A DNA stretch of 64,000 nt from Herbaspirillum rhizosphaerae (lineage in GTDB: Bacteria > Pseudomonadota > Gammaproteobacteria > Burkholderiales > Burkholderiaceae_D), in NCBI RefSeq assembly GCF_001189965.1, contig NZ_LFLU01000004.1, positions 307,577 to 371,576 of the forward strand. Reading direction: 5' to 3'. The position numbers were made by a program, and so were the translations under genes. The notes beneath the pieces were generated by a model, which saw nothing but the letters and a program-made list of their open reading frames with translations, made no database searches and was not told the origin of the DNA. Of this stretch, positions 31,722-39,931 are shown piece after piece (within the stretch, counting starts at the first letter, position 1; each line of letters opens with the position of its first letter).

Positions 31722-32228
31722 TTACGCTGCCAGCTTCTCGATCAGGCCCATATCGGCGCTGGACATCAGCTTGTCGATATCGACCAGGATCAGCATGCGC
31801 TCATCCAGTGTACCCAGACCGATCAGGTAATCGGAGTCAAACGTGGTGCCCATTTCAGGCGCCGGCTTGATTTGCTCCGGCGACAACGTGATCACGTCGG
31901 AAACGCTGTCCACGACCATACCGACCACGCGGCCGGAGATGTTCAGGATGATCACGACGGTGAATTGATCGTAAGTCGGTTCGCCCAGCTGGAACTTGAT
32001 GCGCATGTCGACGATAGGAACAATGATGCCGCGCAGATTGACGACACCCTTGATGAAATCAGGCGAATTGGCAATACGGGTCACCGCTTCGTAACCGCGG
32101 ATTTCCTGAACTTTCAGGATATCGATACCGTATTCTTCCTTGCCCAAGGTAAAGGCGAGGAATTCATTCCCCGTGCTGTCGGCTTTTTCGCCAAAGCCGG
32201 AAATTGTTTTCGACATGTTGTCTGACAT
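31722..32228 (-). CDS. cheW: Chemotaxis coupling protein CheW
   Basis: A 168-residue CheW with the SH3-like fold signatures [24 protein letters not shown], the [15 protein letters not shown] segment and [12 protein letters not shown]. It bridges CheA and receptors in the signalling array. Last gene of the motility operon, 22 nt after cheA. AAGGG lies upstream of the ATG at 32228; a second ATG 12 nt on is possible. Confidence 0.95.
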   Translation of the reverse strand: MSDNMSKTISGFGEKADSTGNEFLAFTLGKEEYGIDILKVQEIRGYEAVTRIANSPDFIKGVVNLRGIIVPIVDMRIKFQLGEPTYDQFTVVIILNISGRVVGMVVDSVSDVITLSPEQIKPAPEMGTTFDSDYLIGLGTLDERMLILVDIDKLMSSADMGLIEKLAA

Positions 32229-32250
32229 GATAAATGGCCCTTATAAAAAA

Positions 32251-34383
32251 TCAGGAAAATACGGATTCATCGCTATGCTGCCGAGTAGATCGTAGCAAAG
32301 CGGCAACATCTATGATTAAGGCAACGCCGCCGTCACCCAGAATAGTAGCACCAGAAATCCCTGCAACCTTACGATAATTGGATTCCAGGTTCTTGACAAC
32401 AATTTGCTGCTGGCCAATCAAATCATCGACGAATAGTGCAGCTTTCTTGCCATCGGATTCCAGAATGACCACCAAACCCTGGGATGGGTCGGTAAAAGTC
32501 GATTCGATATTGAAGATCTGATACAGCGGCAGCAGCGGCAAATATTCGCCACGGACCTTGATGACTTTACCCTGCCCGCTGATTTCCTTGACGTCTTGCG
32601 TCGCCGGCTGCAGGGACTCGACCACATAGCCGAGCGGCAAGATATAGATTTCATGACCGATACGAATCGACATGCCGTCCAGAATGGCCAGGGTCAACGG
32701 CAGGGAAATCGAAATTGTCGTACCGAATCCCTTGCTGGAACGGATATCGACCGCCCCGCCCATGGCCAGGATGTTGCGCTTGACCACATCCATGCCGACG
32801 CCGCGGCCGGAAACATCCGTCACTTGCTCCGCCGTCGAAAAGCCCGGCTCGAAAATCAATTGCCAGACGTCGCTGTCGCTGAGGTTGTCCGACACCGCCA
32901 TGCCTTGCTGCTTGGCTTTGGCCAGAATCCGATCGCGGTTCAGACCGCCGCCGTCATCCGTCACTTCGATGATGATGTTTCCACCCTGATGCTCGGCCGA
33001 CAAGGACAGCGTCCCGTAGTCCGTCTTGCCTGCGGCCAGACGCGTCTCGGGGATTTCGATACCGTGGTCGATGCTGTTGCGCACCAGGTGGGTCAGCGGG
33101 TCGACGATGCGTTCAATCAGCCCCTTGTCCAATTCGGTTGCCGCACCATGCGTGACAAACTCGACGCGCTTGTTCAGCTTGGCTGCCAGATCGCGCACCA
33201 TGCGCGGGAAGCGGGAGAACACGTAATCCATCGGCATCATGCGGATCGACATCACCGATTCCTGCAGATCGCGGGTATTGCGTGTGAGCTGGCTGACGCT
33301 GTTGAGCAGATGTTCGTGCAGCATAGGATCGAGCGTGCCGGTGCGTTGCTCGATCATGGCTTGCGTGATCACCAGCTCGCCGACGAGATTGATGAGCTGG
33401 TCGACCTTCTCAATGCCGACACGAATGGAGGACGACTCATGGACCGCCGGCTTCTCGCCCTTGGCCTTCTTTTCGCCGGCATGTTCGGTCACCGCCAATG
33501 CCGGCGGTTCGTCATGATCAATATGTGCGGCGGCTTCAGCAGCCTGCTTGGCTTGCTCGATGTCGCCTTGCGGCACGAACGGTTCAAAGAAACCGTAGCC
33601 ACGCTCTTTGTCGGTCGCATTGGCCGGCACGAACGGCGCGAAAAATCCGTAACCGCGCTCTTCGTCGGTTGCATCCTGCGGCACGAACGGCGCAAAGAAT
33701 CCGTATCCCTGCTCTTCTTCCTTGGAGCGGGCCGCCACCGCCTGGGAAATCTTCAGGTCGTCGGCGTTCACAAGGAAGGAGCAGATTTCATGGATGCTGT
33801 CCGCACCCTTGGCCGTATCCAGAATAAAGACGCAACGCCCTTCTTCTGCATCTGCCTTTTCGATTTTCCCGAGCAGGCCAAGCTCCTGCTGCAAAGCTTC
33901 GAGCTCGCGCTCCGCCAGTTGCGGCAATTCAATGCGATAACGGCTTACGCCGCCCGGGCCAACCATGGCCTGCGGCGCAGCGGCTTTTTTGCCCGCACCT
34001 TCAGACAGGGATTGCAACAGCATCCGGACATCGGCGACGGCATCCAGGTCAACGGTCGCACCATGGCGATGACCGTCCAGCATGGATTTCAGAATATCTT
34101 TTGCGGCAAGGAATGCATCGACGTGCTGGCTGGTCAACGCCATCTGCCCCTGGCGAATGCGATCCAGCAAAGACTCGAGTACGTGCGTAACTTCGGTAAT
34201 GTCGGTCAGGCCAAACGTAGCCGATCCGCCCTTGATCGAATGGGCCGCACGAAAGATCGCATTCAGATCTTCGTCGTCGGGATCCGACACATTAACGGCC
34301 AGCAAAAGCTTTTCCATTTCGGCAAGGCCTTCCTCGGCCTCGTCGAAAAACACCTGGAAAAACTGGCTCATATCAATGGTCAT
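32251..34383 (-). CDS. cheA: Chemotaxis histidine kinase CheA
   Basis: A 710-residue CheA. P1 has the phospho-accepting His48 in AAHSIKGG, and residues about 147-215 look like a P2 response-regulator-binding domain. Dimerisation P3 (from about 320) is followed by kinase P4 with the N-box VRNSIDHGIE, DDGGGLN and GRGVGMDVV, and then a CheW-like P5. Between P2 and P3 lies an unusual linker with three exact-period 18-residue repeats, each starting GYGFF. It autophosphorylates and signals to CheY, encoded just upstream. GGAG precedes the ATG. Confidence 0.95.
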   Translation of the reverse strand: MTIDMSQFFQVFFDEAEEGLAEMEKLLLAVNVSDPDDEDLNAIFRAAHSIKGGSATFGLTDITEVTHVLESLLDRIRQGQMALTSQHVDAFLAAKDILKSMLDGHRHGATVDLDAVADVRMLLQSLSEGAGKKAAAPQAMVGPGGVSRYRIELPQLAERELEALQQELGLLGKIEKADAEEGRCVFILDTAKGADSIHEICSFLVNADDLKISQAVAARSKEEEQGYGFFAPFVPQDATDEERGYGFFAPFVPANATDKERGYGFFEPFVPQGDIEQAKQAAEAAAHIDHDEPPALAVTEHAGEKKAKGEKPAVHESSSIRVGIEKVDQLINLVGELVITQAMIEQRTGTLDPMLHEHLLNSVSQLTRNTRDLQESVMSIRMMPMDYVFSRFPRMVRDLAAKLNKRVEFVTHGAATELDKGLIERIVDPLTHLVRNSIDHGIEIPETRLAAGKTDYGTLSLSAEHQGGNIIIEVTDDGGGLNRDRILAKAKQQGMAVSDNLSDSDVWQLIFEPGFSTAEQVTDVSGRGVGMDVVKRNILAMGGAVDIRSSKGFGTTISISLPLTLAILDGMSIRIGHEIYILPLGYVVESLQPATQDVKEISGQGKVIKVRGEYLPLLPLYQIFNIESTFTDPSQGLVVILESDGKKAALFVDDLIGQQQIVVKNLESNYRKVAGISGATILGDGGVALIIDVAALLRSTRQHSDESVFS
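33547..33708 (-). repeat. Three 54-bp tandem repeats inside cheA
   Basis: CheA residues 226-279 consist of three 18-residue units, each starting GYGFFxPFVP and continuing with an acidic/basic tail (such as QDATDEER). The reading frame is kept, and the unit is 54 bp in DNA. It lies in the flexible linker between P2 and P3. Confidence 0.85.
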
Positions 34384-34438
34384 GATTGGGCTCCGTCATA
34401 GATGCTTTAGGTGTATTTTTTATCGTTGATTATTGACA

Positions 34439-34804
34439 CTAGCCGATGACTTTTTTAACCACTTCCGTCAAACGCTGCGGATCAAAAGGCTTCACCAGCC
34501 AACCGTTGGCGCCGGCGGCCTTGCCCTTGGCCTTCATTTCGTCGCTGAACTCTGTCGTCAGCATGAGGATAGGCACGCGTTGATAGCTGGTCAGCGCACG
34601 CAAGGAACGAATCAGGGTCAAGCCATCCATGCGCGGCATATTCTGATCGGTCAACACCAGATCGAATGTCTGCAGCTTCGCTTTGTCCAGCGCATCTTGC
34701 CCGTCTACCGCTTCGGTAACCTGATAGCCGGCTGCCTTCAGGCTGAACACCACCATCTGGCGCAATGACCCCGAGTCGTCTACCGCAAGAATTGTTTTAG
34801 ACAT
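34439..34804 (-). CDS. cheY: Chemotaxis response regulator CheY
   Basis: A 121-residue single receiver domain: acidic pocket VDDSG, phospho-acceptor Asp in VLTDQNMPRMDG, the Thr in MLTTEFS, and the Lys in WLVKPFDP. No output domain. It would carry the phosphate from CheA to the flagellar switch. The ATG at 34804 has AGGGAG upstream; the longer in-frame reading to 34861 is not supported. It lies between the CheZ-like gene and cheA. Confidence 0.93.
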   Translation of the reverse strand: MSKTILAVDDSGSLRQMVVFSLKAAGYQVTEAVDGQDALDKAKLQTFDLVLTDQNMPRMDGLTLIRSLRALTSYQRVPILMLTTEFSDEMKAKGKAAGANGWLVKPFDPQRLTEVVKKVIG

Positions 34805-34957
34805 TTTTACTCCCTGTTCTTTGTTTGCGGGTCTGAGTTTTCCCAACTCATTATGCCGCATCCATTATCAAAAATTACTATCACACGTGTAAATTCAGCT
34901 TACTGCGCAGATCATCAACAGACCTTGCCGAATCCGCATTCCGAAGGCGGCATCGCA

Positions 34958-35512
34958 TCAAAACAATTCGATATCGCCGCTCTCCATCCGTGTTTGCCGC
35001 ACTGTTTTCCACAAGCCGTTTTCAAGCGCGGTAAGACGCTCTTCCATGGACTCGACGGTATTTTTCAGCAGGCCCTCCAGCTCCTCGATCGATTGCGAAC
35101 TATCCGGAGTGATTTCAAAACTATTGGCGCTCAACACACCCAGCGCATCGCGCAAACCGATGACGCGACGGACGATGCGCTCCAGCAGTTGGCTGGTCAT
35201 GTCCTGGAATTGCAGGCCGGTGACTGCCGCGTTGACATGCACGGTGATCTCGTCTTGCATTACCTTCAGACGAGCAACATCGTCAGCCGACAAGGTACCG
35301 TTGCCGGCCATGACGACTTCGAGTTCTTTCTGCTGCGCGAGTACGGCGGTGTGCAATTCCATGAAGCTGGATCCCAGCTTCTCGATGGCTTCGCCGAGCA
35401 GGATATTGGTCTGTACCAGATCCGTCTCGACTTCCGTCAATTGCCTGCTTCCGCCGCTTGCCGTATCGAGCAACAAGCGCTTGAGTTCTTGCCGCATTTT
35501 AGGTGTCGACAT
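34958..35512 (-). CDS. Divergent CheZ-like chemotaxis protein
   Basis: A 184-residue all-helical protein without membrane span. Near residues 100-115 it has TGLQFQDMTSQLLERI, close to the CheZ core DFQDLTGQ that carries the catalytic Gln. It ends in GDIELF, reminiscent of the short C-terminal CheY-binding helix of CheZ. Its place next to cheY fits a CheY-P phosphatase. Overall similarity to E. coli CheZ is weak by eye, so this is an inference. GGAGG lies upstream of the ATG. Confidence 0.6.
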   Translation of the reverse strand: MSTPKMRQELKRLLLDTASGGSRQLTEVETDLVQTNILLGEAIEKLGSSFMELHTAVLAQQKELEVVMAGNGTLSADDVARLKVMQDEITVHVNAAVTGLQFQDMTSQLLERIVRRVIGLRDALGVLSANSFEITPDSSQSIEELEGLLKNTVESMEERLTALENGLWKTVRQTRMESGDIELF

Positions 35513-35555
35513 ACAAAGCCCTCCTTTTCAATTGGGCCTAGTGTTTAAAATCCAG

Positions 35556-36488
35556 TTAATTCTTGGCAGGCTGCTCGCTGAGACCATCTTTCACCTCCGA
35601 ATCCGACGTAACGTCCAGAGATGACGATCCACCGTTTTGCACCAGCTCTTCAGCCTTCTTGTTCATGACGATGATGCTGATACGACGATTGATCGGATTG
35701 AAAGGATCCTCCTTGTCCAGCAGTACTGCGGACGACAAGCCTACGACCCGCAACACCTTGGATTCATCCATGCCGCCGGAAATCAGCTCGCGACGCGATG
35801 CGTTGGCGCGATCGGCGGACAATTCCCAGTTGCTGTATCCCTTTTCACCGCTCGAATACGGCGTCGCATCGGTGTGCCCGGAAAGGCTGATCTTGTTCGG
35901 CACATCGTTGAGCGTCTTGCCGATTTCGCGCAGGATTTCACGCGTGTACGGTTGCAACTGCGCGCTGGCCAAGGCGAACATCGGACGGTTCTTCTCGTCC
36001 ACGATCTGGATACGCAAGCCCTCTGACGTGATGTCGATCAGCAGTTGATTCTTGAATTGCTTCAACGTCGGGCTGCTGTCGATGGCGGTTTCGATGCGCT
36101 TTTTCAGCTCATCGAGACGCTGGCGCTCCGCCTTTTCAAGTTCAGCCTGGGCGGCACGCACGCTGCGCTTGTTGACGATTTCATTCTCGCCCTTGCGCAA
36201 CTGGCCTTCCTGACGCGTCAGATCCTTGCCGCCGCCAGGCAGCACCGTGTTGGCATCACCGCTGCCGGAGCCGCCGGCCATCGCAACTTTGAGGGGGGTC
36301 TTGAAATATTCGGCGATACCGTTGAGGTCGCCCTTGGCCGTCGAGCCAAGCAGCCACATCAGCAGGAAGAACGCCATCATCGCCGTCACGAAGTCGGCGT
36401 AGGCGATCTTCCAGGCGCCGCCGTGATGACCGCCGCCGCCCTTTTTGATGCGCTTAACAATAATGGGACGTAGCCCTTCGTCGGCCAT
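35556..36488 (-). CDS. motB: Flagellar motor stator protein MotB
   Basis: A 310-residue MotB. A basic N-terminus (IVKRIKKGGGGHHGG) is followed by a single membrane span with the proton-binding Asp32 in YADFVTAMMAFF. A periplasmic plug/linker leads to an OmpA-type peptidoglycan-binding domain (SLSGHTDATPYSSG...NWELSADRAN). It forms the stator with MotA. The ATG is 33 nt after the motA stop; about the standard length. Confidence 0.95.
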   Translation of the reverse strand: MADEGLRPIIVKRIKKGGGGHHGGAWKIAYADFVTAMMAFFLLMWLLGSTAKGDLNGIAEYFKTPLKVAMAGGSGSGDANTVLPGGGKDLTRQEGQLRKGENEIVNKRSVRAAQAELEKAERQRLDELKKRIETAIDSSPTLKQFKNQLLIDITSEGLRIQIVDEKNRPMFALASAQLQPYTREILREIGKTLNDVPNKISLSGHTDATPYSSGEKGYSNWELSADRANASRRELISGGMDESKVLRVVGLSSAVLLDKEDPFNPINRRISIIVMNKKAEELVQNGGSSSLDVTSDSEVKDGLSEQPAKN

Positions 36489-36521
36489 GCCTTACTCCTG
36501 CTGATTACTGGTCATGTCGGA

Positions 36522-37382
36522 TTACTTGCTTTTCGCCTGTTTGACGTGCTCTTCCAGCTCGAGGAAGGACGGACGCTCTGTCGAGAACAGGACCTTACGA
36601 CCGAATTCGATCGACAAGGCAGGGGCATAACCATTCAGGCTGGCGAGCAAAGTGACTTTGACGCACTGATAGATCTTGGTCGACTCATGGAGCTTTTGCT
36701 CCAGCAAGCTCGACAGCGGACCCACGAAGCCGTATGCAAGCAGAATACCGAGGAAGGTACCGACCAGCGCATGCGCAATCAGCATACCCAGTTCGGACGG
36801 CGGGATACCCACCGATTCCATTGTGTGCACCACGCCCATCACCGCCGCCACAATACCGAACGCCGGCATACCGTCGCCCAGCTTGGCAATGCAATGGACC
36901 GGGATTTCGCCTTCGTGATGGTGCGTTTCGATTTCATTGTCCATCAGATTTTCAATCTGGAACGCATCCATGTTCCCCGACACCATCAGACGCAGATAGT
37001 CGGTCATGAATTCGATCAGATGATGATCCGCCAGAACGCCGGGATATTTGCTGAAAATCGGGCTGGATTCCGGCTCTTCGATATCGCCTTCGATCGACAT
37101 CAGACCTTCTTTACGCGACTTGGTCAGAATTTCGAACAGCAGCGACATCAACTCCATGTACAGCGCTTTGGTGTAGGTCGATCCCTTGAAAACCGTCGGC
37201 AACGCCTTGATGGTTGCCTTGATGGCTTTGTTGTTGTTACCGACAAGAAAAGCACCACCCGCCGCACCGCCGATCATCAGCAGTTCGATAGGTTGAAAGA
37301 GTGCCCCTAGATGCCCCCCGGCCATTGCAAATCCGCCGAAGACGGACGCCATGACGATCACATATCCAATTATGACTAACAA
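36522..37382 (-). CDS. motA: Flagellar motor stator protein MotA
   Basis: A 286-residue MotA with four membrane spans, starting MLVIIGYVIV as in other MotA proteins. The large cytoplasmic loop between spans 2 and 3 carries charged residues for the rotor, and the conserved proline-containing segments near GMPAFGIVAAVMGVVHTM are present. The start codon is TTG (37380-37382) with GGAG 7 nt upstream. The 175-bp gap upstream to the methyltransferase gene is AT-rich and may hold an internal promoter. Confidence 0.95.
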   Translation of the reverse strand: MLVIIGYVIVMASVFGGFAMAGGHLGALFQPIELLMIGGAAGGAFLVGNNNKAIKATIKALPTVFKGSTYTKALYMELMSLLFEILTKSRKEGLMSIEGDIEEPESSPIFSKYPGVLADHHLIEFMTDYLRLMVSGNMDAFQIENLMDNEIETHHHEGEIPVHCIAKLGDGMPAFGIVAAVMGVVHTMESVGIPPSELGMLIAHALVGTFLGILLAYGFVGPLSSLLEQKLHESTKIYQCVKVTLLASLNGYAPALSIEFGRKVLFSTERPSFLELEEHVKQAKSK

Positions 37383-37557
37383 GTGCCTACTCCCGTCCCA
37401 GTGGCGTTCAGTGTTTTTTACCTGCTATCAGGTTACATGCAATCTTCTCAAGCAAATGATGGAATACATGACCGAAAGAGGGCTTTCATTTTCAATTACG
37501 ACACCAAAGATAAAAACTTGATAACGTGAGCTGAATGTAACACAGCTCTTTTTTGTT

Positions 37558-38334
37558 TCACATATGCCAACCGTATAAAACCGGACCGTTTTCTTTCGGC
37601 TGCACGGCAATGTCGGGTTTAACGTCTTCAATAATGAATTCGTAGCTCAGCAACACAGTCCCGGAGCGCATTTCCGCCCTCGCCTTGTTCCACAAGGCGG
37701 TCATCGCCGCCGGCGACAGGTACGCAAAAATTACGTCATAGTCTGCAAAATCGAGCAAGGTATAGTCGCCGCGGATGAAGCCCCCCCGGCTACCGGTCAA
37801 CAGCGCCCTCACATGACTCACCAACCAGGGCAGCGGCGCCAGTTCAATCCCGACAAAACGGCTGTCTTGACGGACGCGCGACAAATACAGGACAGCGCCG
37901 CCCAGGCCGCTGCCGATATCGATGACCTTCAGCGGCCTGCCGGCCGGCAGCAACGCGGCCACTGCATCCCACACCGGGCGACCGGACGGATAGAACGGCA
38001 CCTGGCTGCGAAACGTCGACCAGAACAACAACAGCAGAAACAGGAAAATGACCAGAAACAGCGCAGGCGGCAACTGCAGCGAGTTGACCAAAACAGCCGC
38101 GGGCGGGAAAAAGAAGAGAATCGGCATCCACCAGGACGCCATGCGACGCACATAGGCAATACCGGCAGCCAGTGCGCCATGCAGAACAGCAAACGGAATG
38201 GGAGATACGTCGAGGCCAAAGGCATGCTCGCAAGCCTGCCGGACCAGCAGCGCCAGAACCAGCGCTGCGCATAAGACGATTAAAGCTTGTACAGCGGGCG
38301 CCTGCAGCAGAGATCTGCGCTGCCCCGACTCCAT
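37558..38334 (-). CDS. Membrane-anchored class I SAM-dependent methyltransferase
   Basis: A 258-residue protein. Its first half has about four hydrophobic spans (ALIVLCAALVLALL; VLHGALAAGIAYV; MPILFFFPPAAVLV; LFLVIFLFLLLLFW). The second half is a small Rossmann methyltransferase with IDIGSGLGGAVLYL as SAM motif I and FVGIELAPLP. A class I fold tethered to the membrane is unusual. The ATG at 38334 has a perfect GGAGG site. It lies between flhC and motA; substrate and role are unknown. A modification of a membrane or motility component is only speculation. Confidence 0.72.
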   Translation of the reverse strand: MESGQRRSLLQAPAVQALIVLCAALVLALLVRQACEHAFGLDVSPIPFAVLHGALAAGIAYVRRMASWWMPILFFFPPAAVLVNSLQLPPALFLVIFLFLLLLFWSTFRSQVPFYPSGRPVWDAVAALLPAGRPLKVIDIGSGLGGAVLYLSRVRQDSRFVGIELAPLPWLVSHVRALLTGSRGGFIRGDYTLLDFADYDVIFAYLSPAAMTALWNKARAEMRSGTVLLSYEFIIEDVKPDIAVQPKENGPVLYGWHM

Positions 38335-38394
38335 ATCGGCCTCCAAGCCCTCATTAAAGCCGACTATTTTACGACGATAAAACCGGATTCAGAC

Positions 38395-38979
38395 TCAGGC
38401 GACGGCAGCAACCATCGGCAACGCTTCGACGACCATCGGCGCGGCAATTGCATCTTTGGCCTTCTTGGTCTTGCCGGCGCGCGATGGCATGTGGCACAGA
38501 CCGCAGAGATAATCCTGATGCAAGTCCAGACGATGTACGACGAAATGGCCGCCGCACTTGCTGCAGGGCGTGGTCGTCAGCATCTTGCTTTCGAAGAAGC
38601 GCACCAGCGTCCAGGCGCGGGTCAGCGACAATACCGACTCATCGCCCTCGGCGACCTGTCCGGCCTGCTCCAGATAGAGCTTGTAGGCCTTCATGACTGC
38701 TTCGATACCGGAGATTTTGGCGTACCCGACCAGGTACTTATGGATGTTGATGAACAACGAGGAGTGAATGTTTGGCTGCCAGGTGATGAACCAGTCCGTC
38801 GAGAAAGGCAACATCCCTTTCGGCGGCGATACGCCTTTCAGCTCTTTATAGAGCTTGAGAAGGCGTTCACGCGACAAGGAGGTTTCAGACTCCAGCAATT
38901 GAAGACGCGCACCCAGATTAATCAGCTCGATCGCCAATTGAATCTCTTGCGCCTCCGTTATCACGCTCTTCTTAGCCAT
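38395..38979 (-). CDS. flhC: Flagellar master regulator subunit FlhC
   Basis: A protein of about 194 residues matching FlhC, with the four zinc cysteines in PCSKCGGHF and YLCGLCHM and the conserved HSSLFINIHKYLV region. With FlhD it forms the hetero-oligomer that activates class II flagellar promoters. The ATG at 38979 has GGGGG upstream; a TTG two codons earlier is possible. It is 129 bp downstream of flhD. The C-terminal tail past the cysteines is basic then hydrophobic. Confidence 0.95.
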   Translation of the reverse strand: MAKKSVITEAQEIQLAIELINLGARLQLLESETSLSRERLLKLYKELKGVSPPKGMLPFSTDWFITWQPNIHSSLFINIHKYLVGYAKISGIEAVMKAYKLYLEQAGQVAEGDESVLSLTRAWTLVRFFESKMLTTTPCSKCGGHFVVHRLDLHQDYLCGLCHMPSRAGKTKKAKDAIAAPMVVEALPMVAAVA

Positions 38980-39108
38980 GAACAACCCCCGATATTTTTT
39001 GCATTACGACCTGATCAACCTACCAACTCGACTTTGAACAATCAACGCCGAGCCCCATTCCCGGGTTGACCACGCAACCCCAACATACCACGAAGAATGC
39101 GATTAGCG

Positions 39109-39426
39109 TCAGGAAATTTGTTCGACTGGCTGACAAGCCATGAGAATGGCTGCGTGAGACTGTGCCAAGCCCTTATCTTTGTTGTAATTGGTCAGCATAC
39201 CGAGGATGGCGCCATCGTCGAAACGAAAACGCGTCAGCATCATGTTGGTGCCGGCAAGCTTGAGGATCTGCGCGTTGCTCAACCCTTGAATCAGGTCGGC
39301 GATTTCGTCGCTGATACCAAGACGAAATATGGCTGTAGCTTTGTCAGAACGGATCATTTGCTGAGCCAACATCAAATAACTCAGATTTGCATCCCGAATT
39401 TCAGCCATCATGTCATTGGTATTCAT
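39109..39426 (-). CDS. flhD: Flagellar master regulator subunit FlhD
   Basis: A 105-residue FlhD, containing IRDANLSYLMLAQQMI, the hydrophobic dimer core and the DNA-binding partner region near RFDDGAILGML. First gene of the motility cluster. A GGGGG site lies just upstream of the ATG. The 505-bp upstream region is AT-rich and carries a three-copy CCTAC/GTAGG array about 120-150 bp from the start, likely used in regulation. Confidence 0.94.
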   Translation of the reverse strand: MNTNDMMAEIRDANLSYLMLAQQMIRSDKATAIFRLGISDEIADLIQGLSNAQILKLAGTNMMLTRFRFDDGAILGMLTNYNKDKGLAQSHAAILMACQPVEQIS

Positions 39427-39931
39427 TTAACCCCCCGCTCAAAATCAATTTACAACCGGTTACTTTTTCTTACCGGTAAGGCTGATTCTGAGGGGGCGAA
39501 GAAAGGCGGGAAATTAGTGGTTGTCGGTATTTTTCGTCGGTGATGACCTACATGCCAAGTAGGATTTTGTCCTACAAAAACACCGCAAAAATATTCAGAA
39601 AATCAAGATTTTTTTCTAGAGTCCTTGCTGGCATTCACTCTTGAGACAATGGGCATTGCACCGATTTAAAAAATTTCCGCAAAGAAATTAGAGTAAAAAT
39701 TGAATTTATACTAATATTTTTCGCAATTAAAAATCGGCATGTTTTCCTACTTTGTTGTCCACAAGCGACTACAAAACCAGAGAAAAGATCCCATGTAACA
39801 GTCTTGTAACAAGAAGTCCGCCAAGAATACCTTATTTTTTACAATTTATTACGCCTTGCTTAAGCTTGGCTTGTTTTTGTAAAGCATGGTAACCAGCGAA
39901 TTTCCGGCCGGCCAACATACCGGAGCGGCAA
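39427..39931. other. AT-rich regulatory region between flhD and metC-like gene
   Basis: The longest gene-free stretch of the window (505 bp), clearly more AT-rich than the rest. It holds the CCTAC/GTAGG array (39547-39575), the palindrome AACCGGTT plus TTACCGGTAA near 39453-39476, and a further single CCTAC at 39746-39750. No ORF or RNA gene is supported. It must contain the flhD promoter and the end of the metC-like gene. Confidence 0.7.
39547..39575. promoter_or_regulatory. CCTAC-N7-GTAGG-N7-CCTAC array upstream of flhD
   Basis: Three pentamers in alternating orientation at an exact 12-bp step (39547-39551, 39559-39563, 39571-39575) form two overlapping inverted repeats. The right-hand pair reads TAGGA-N5-TCCTA, resembling the RcsB/LuxR-type box found upstream of enterobacterial flhDC. 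Likely binding site for a dimeric regulator; the regulator is not identified. Confidence 0.55.
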
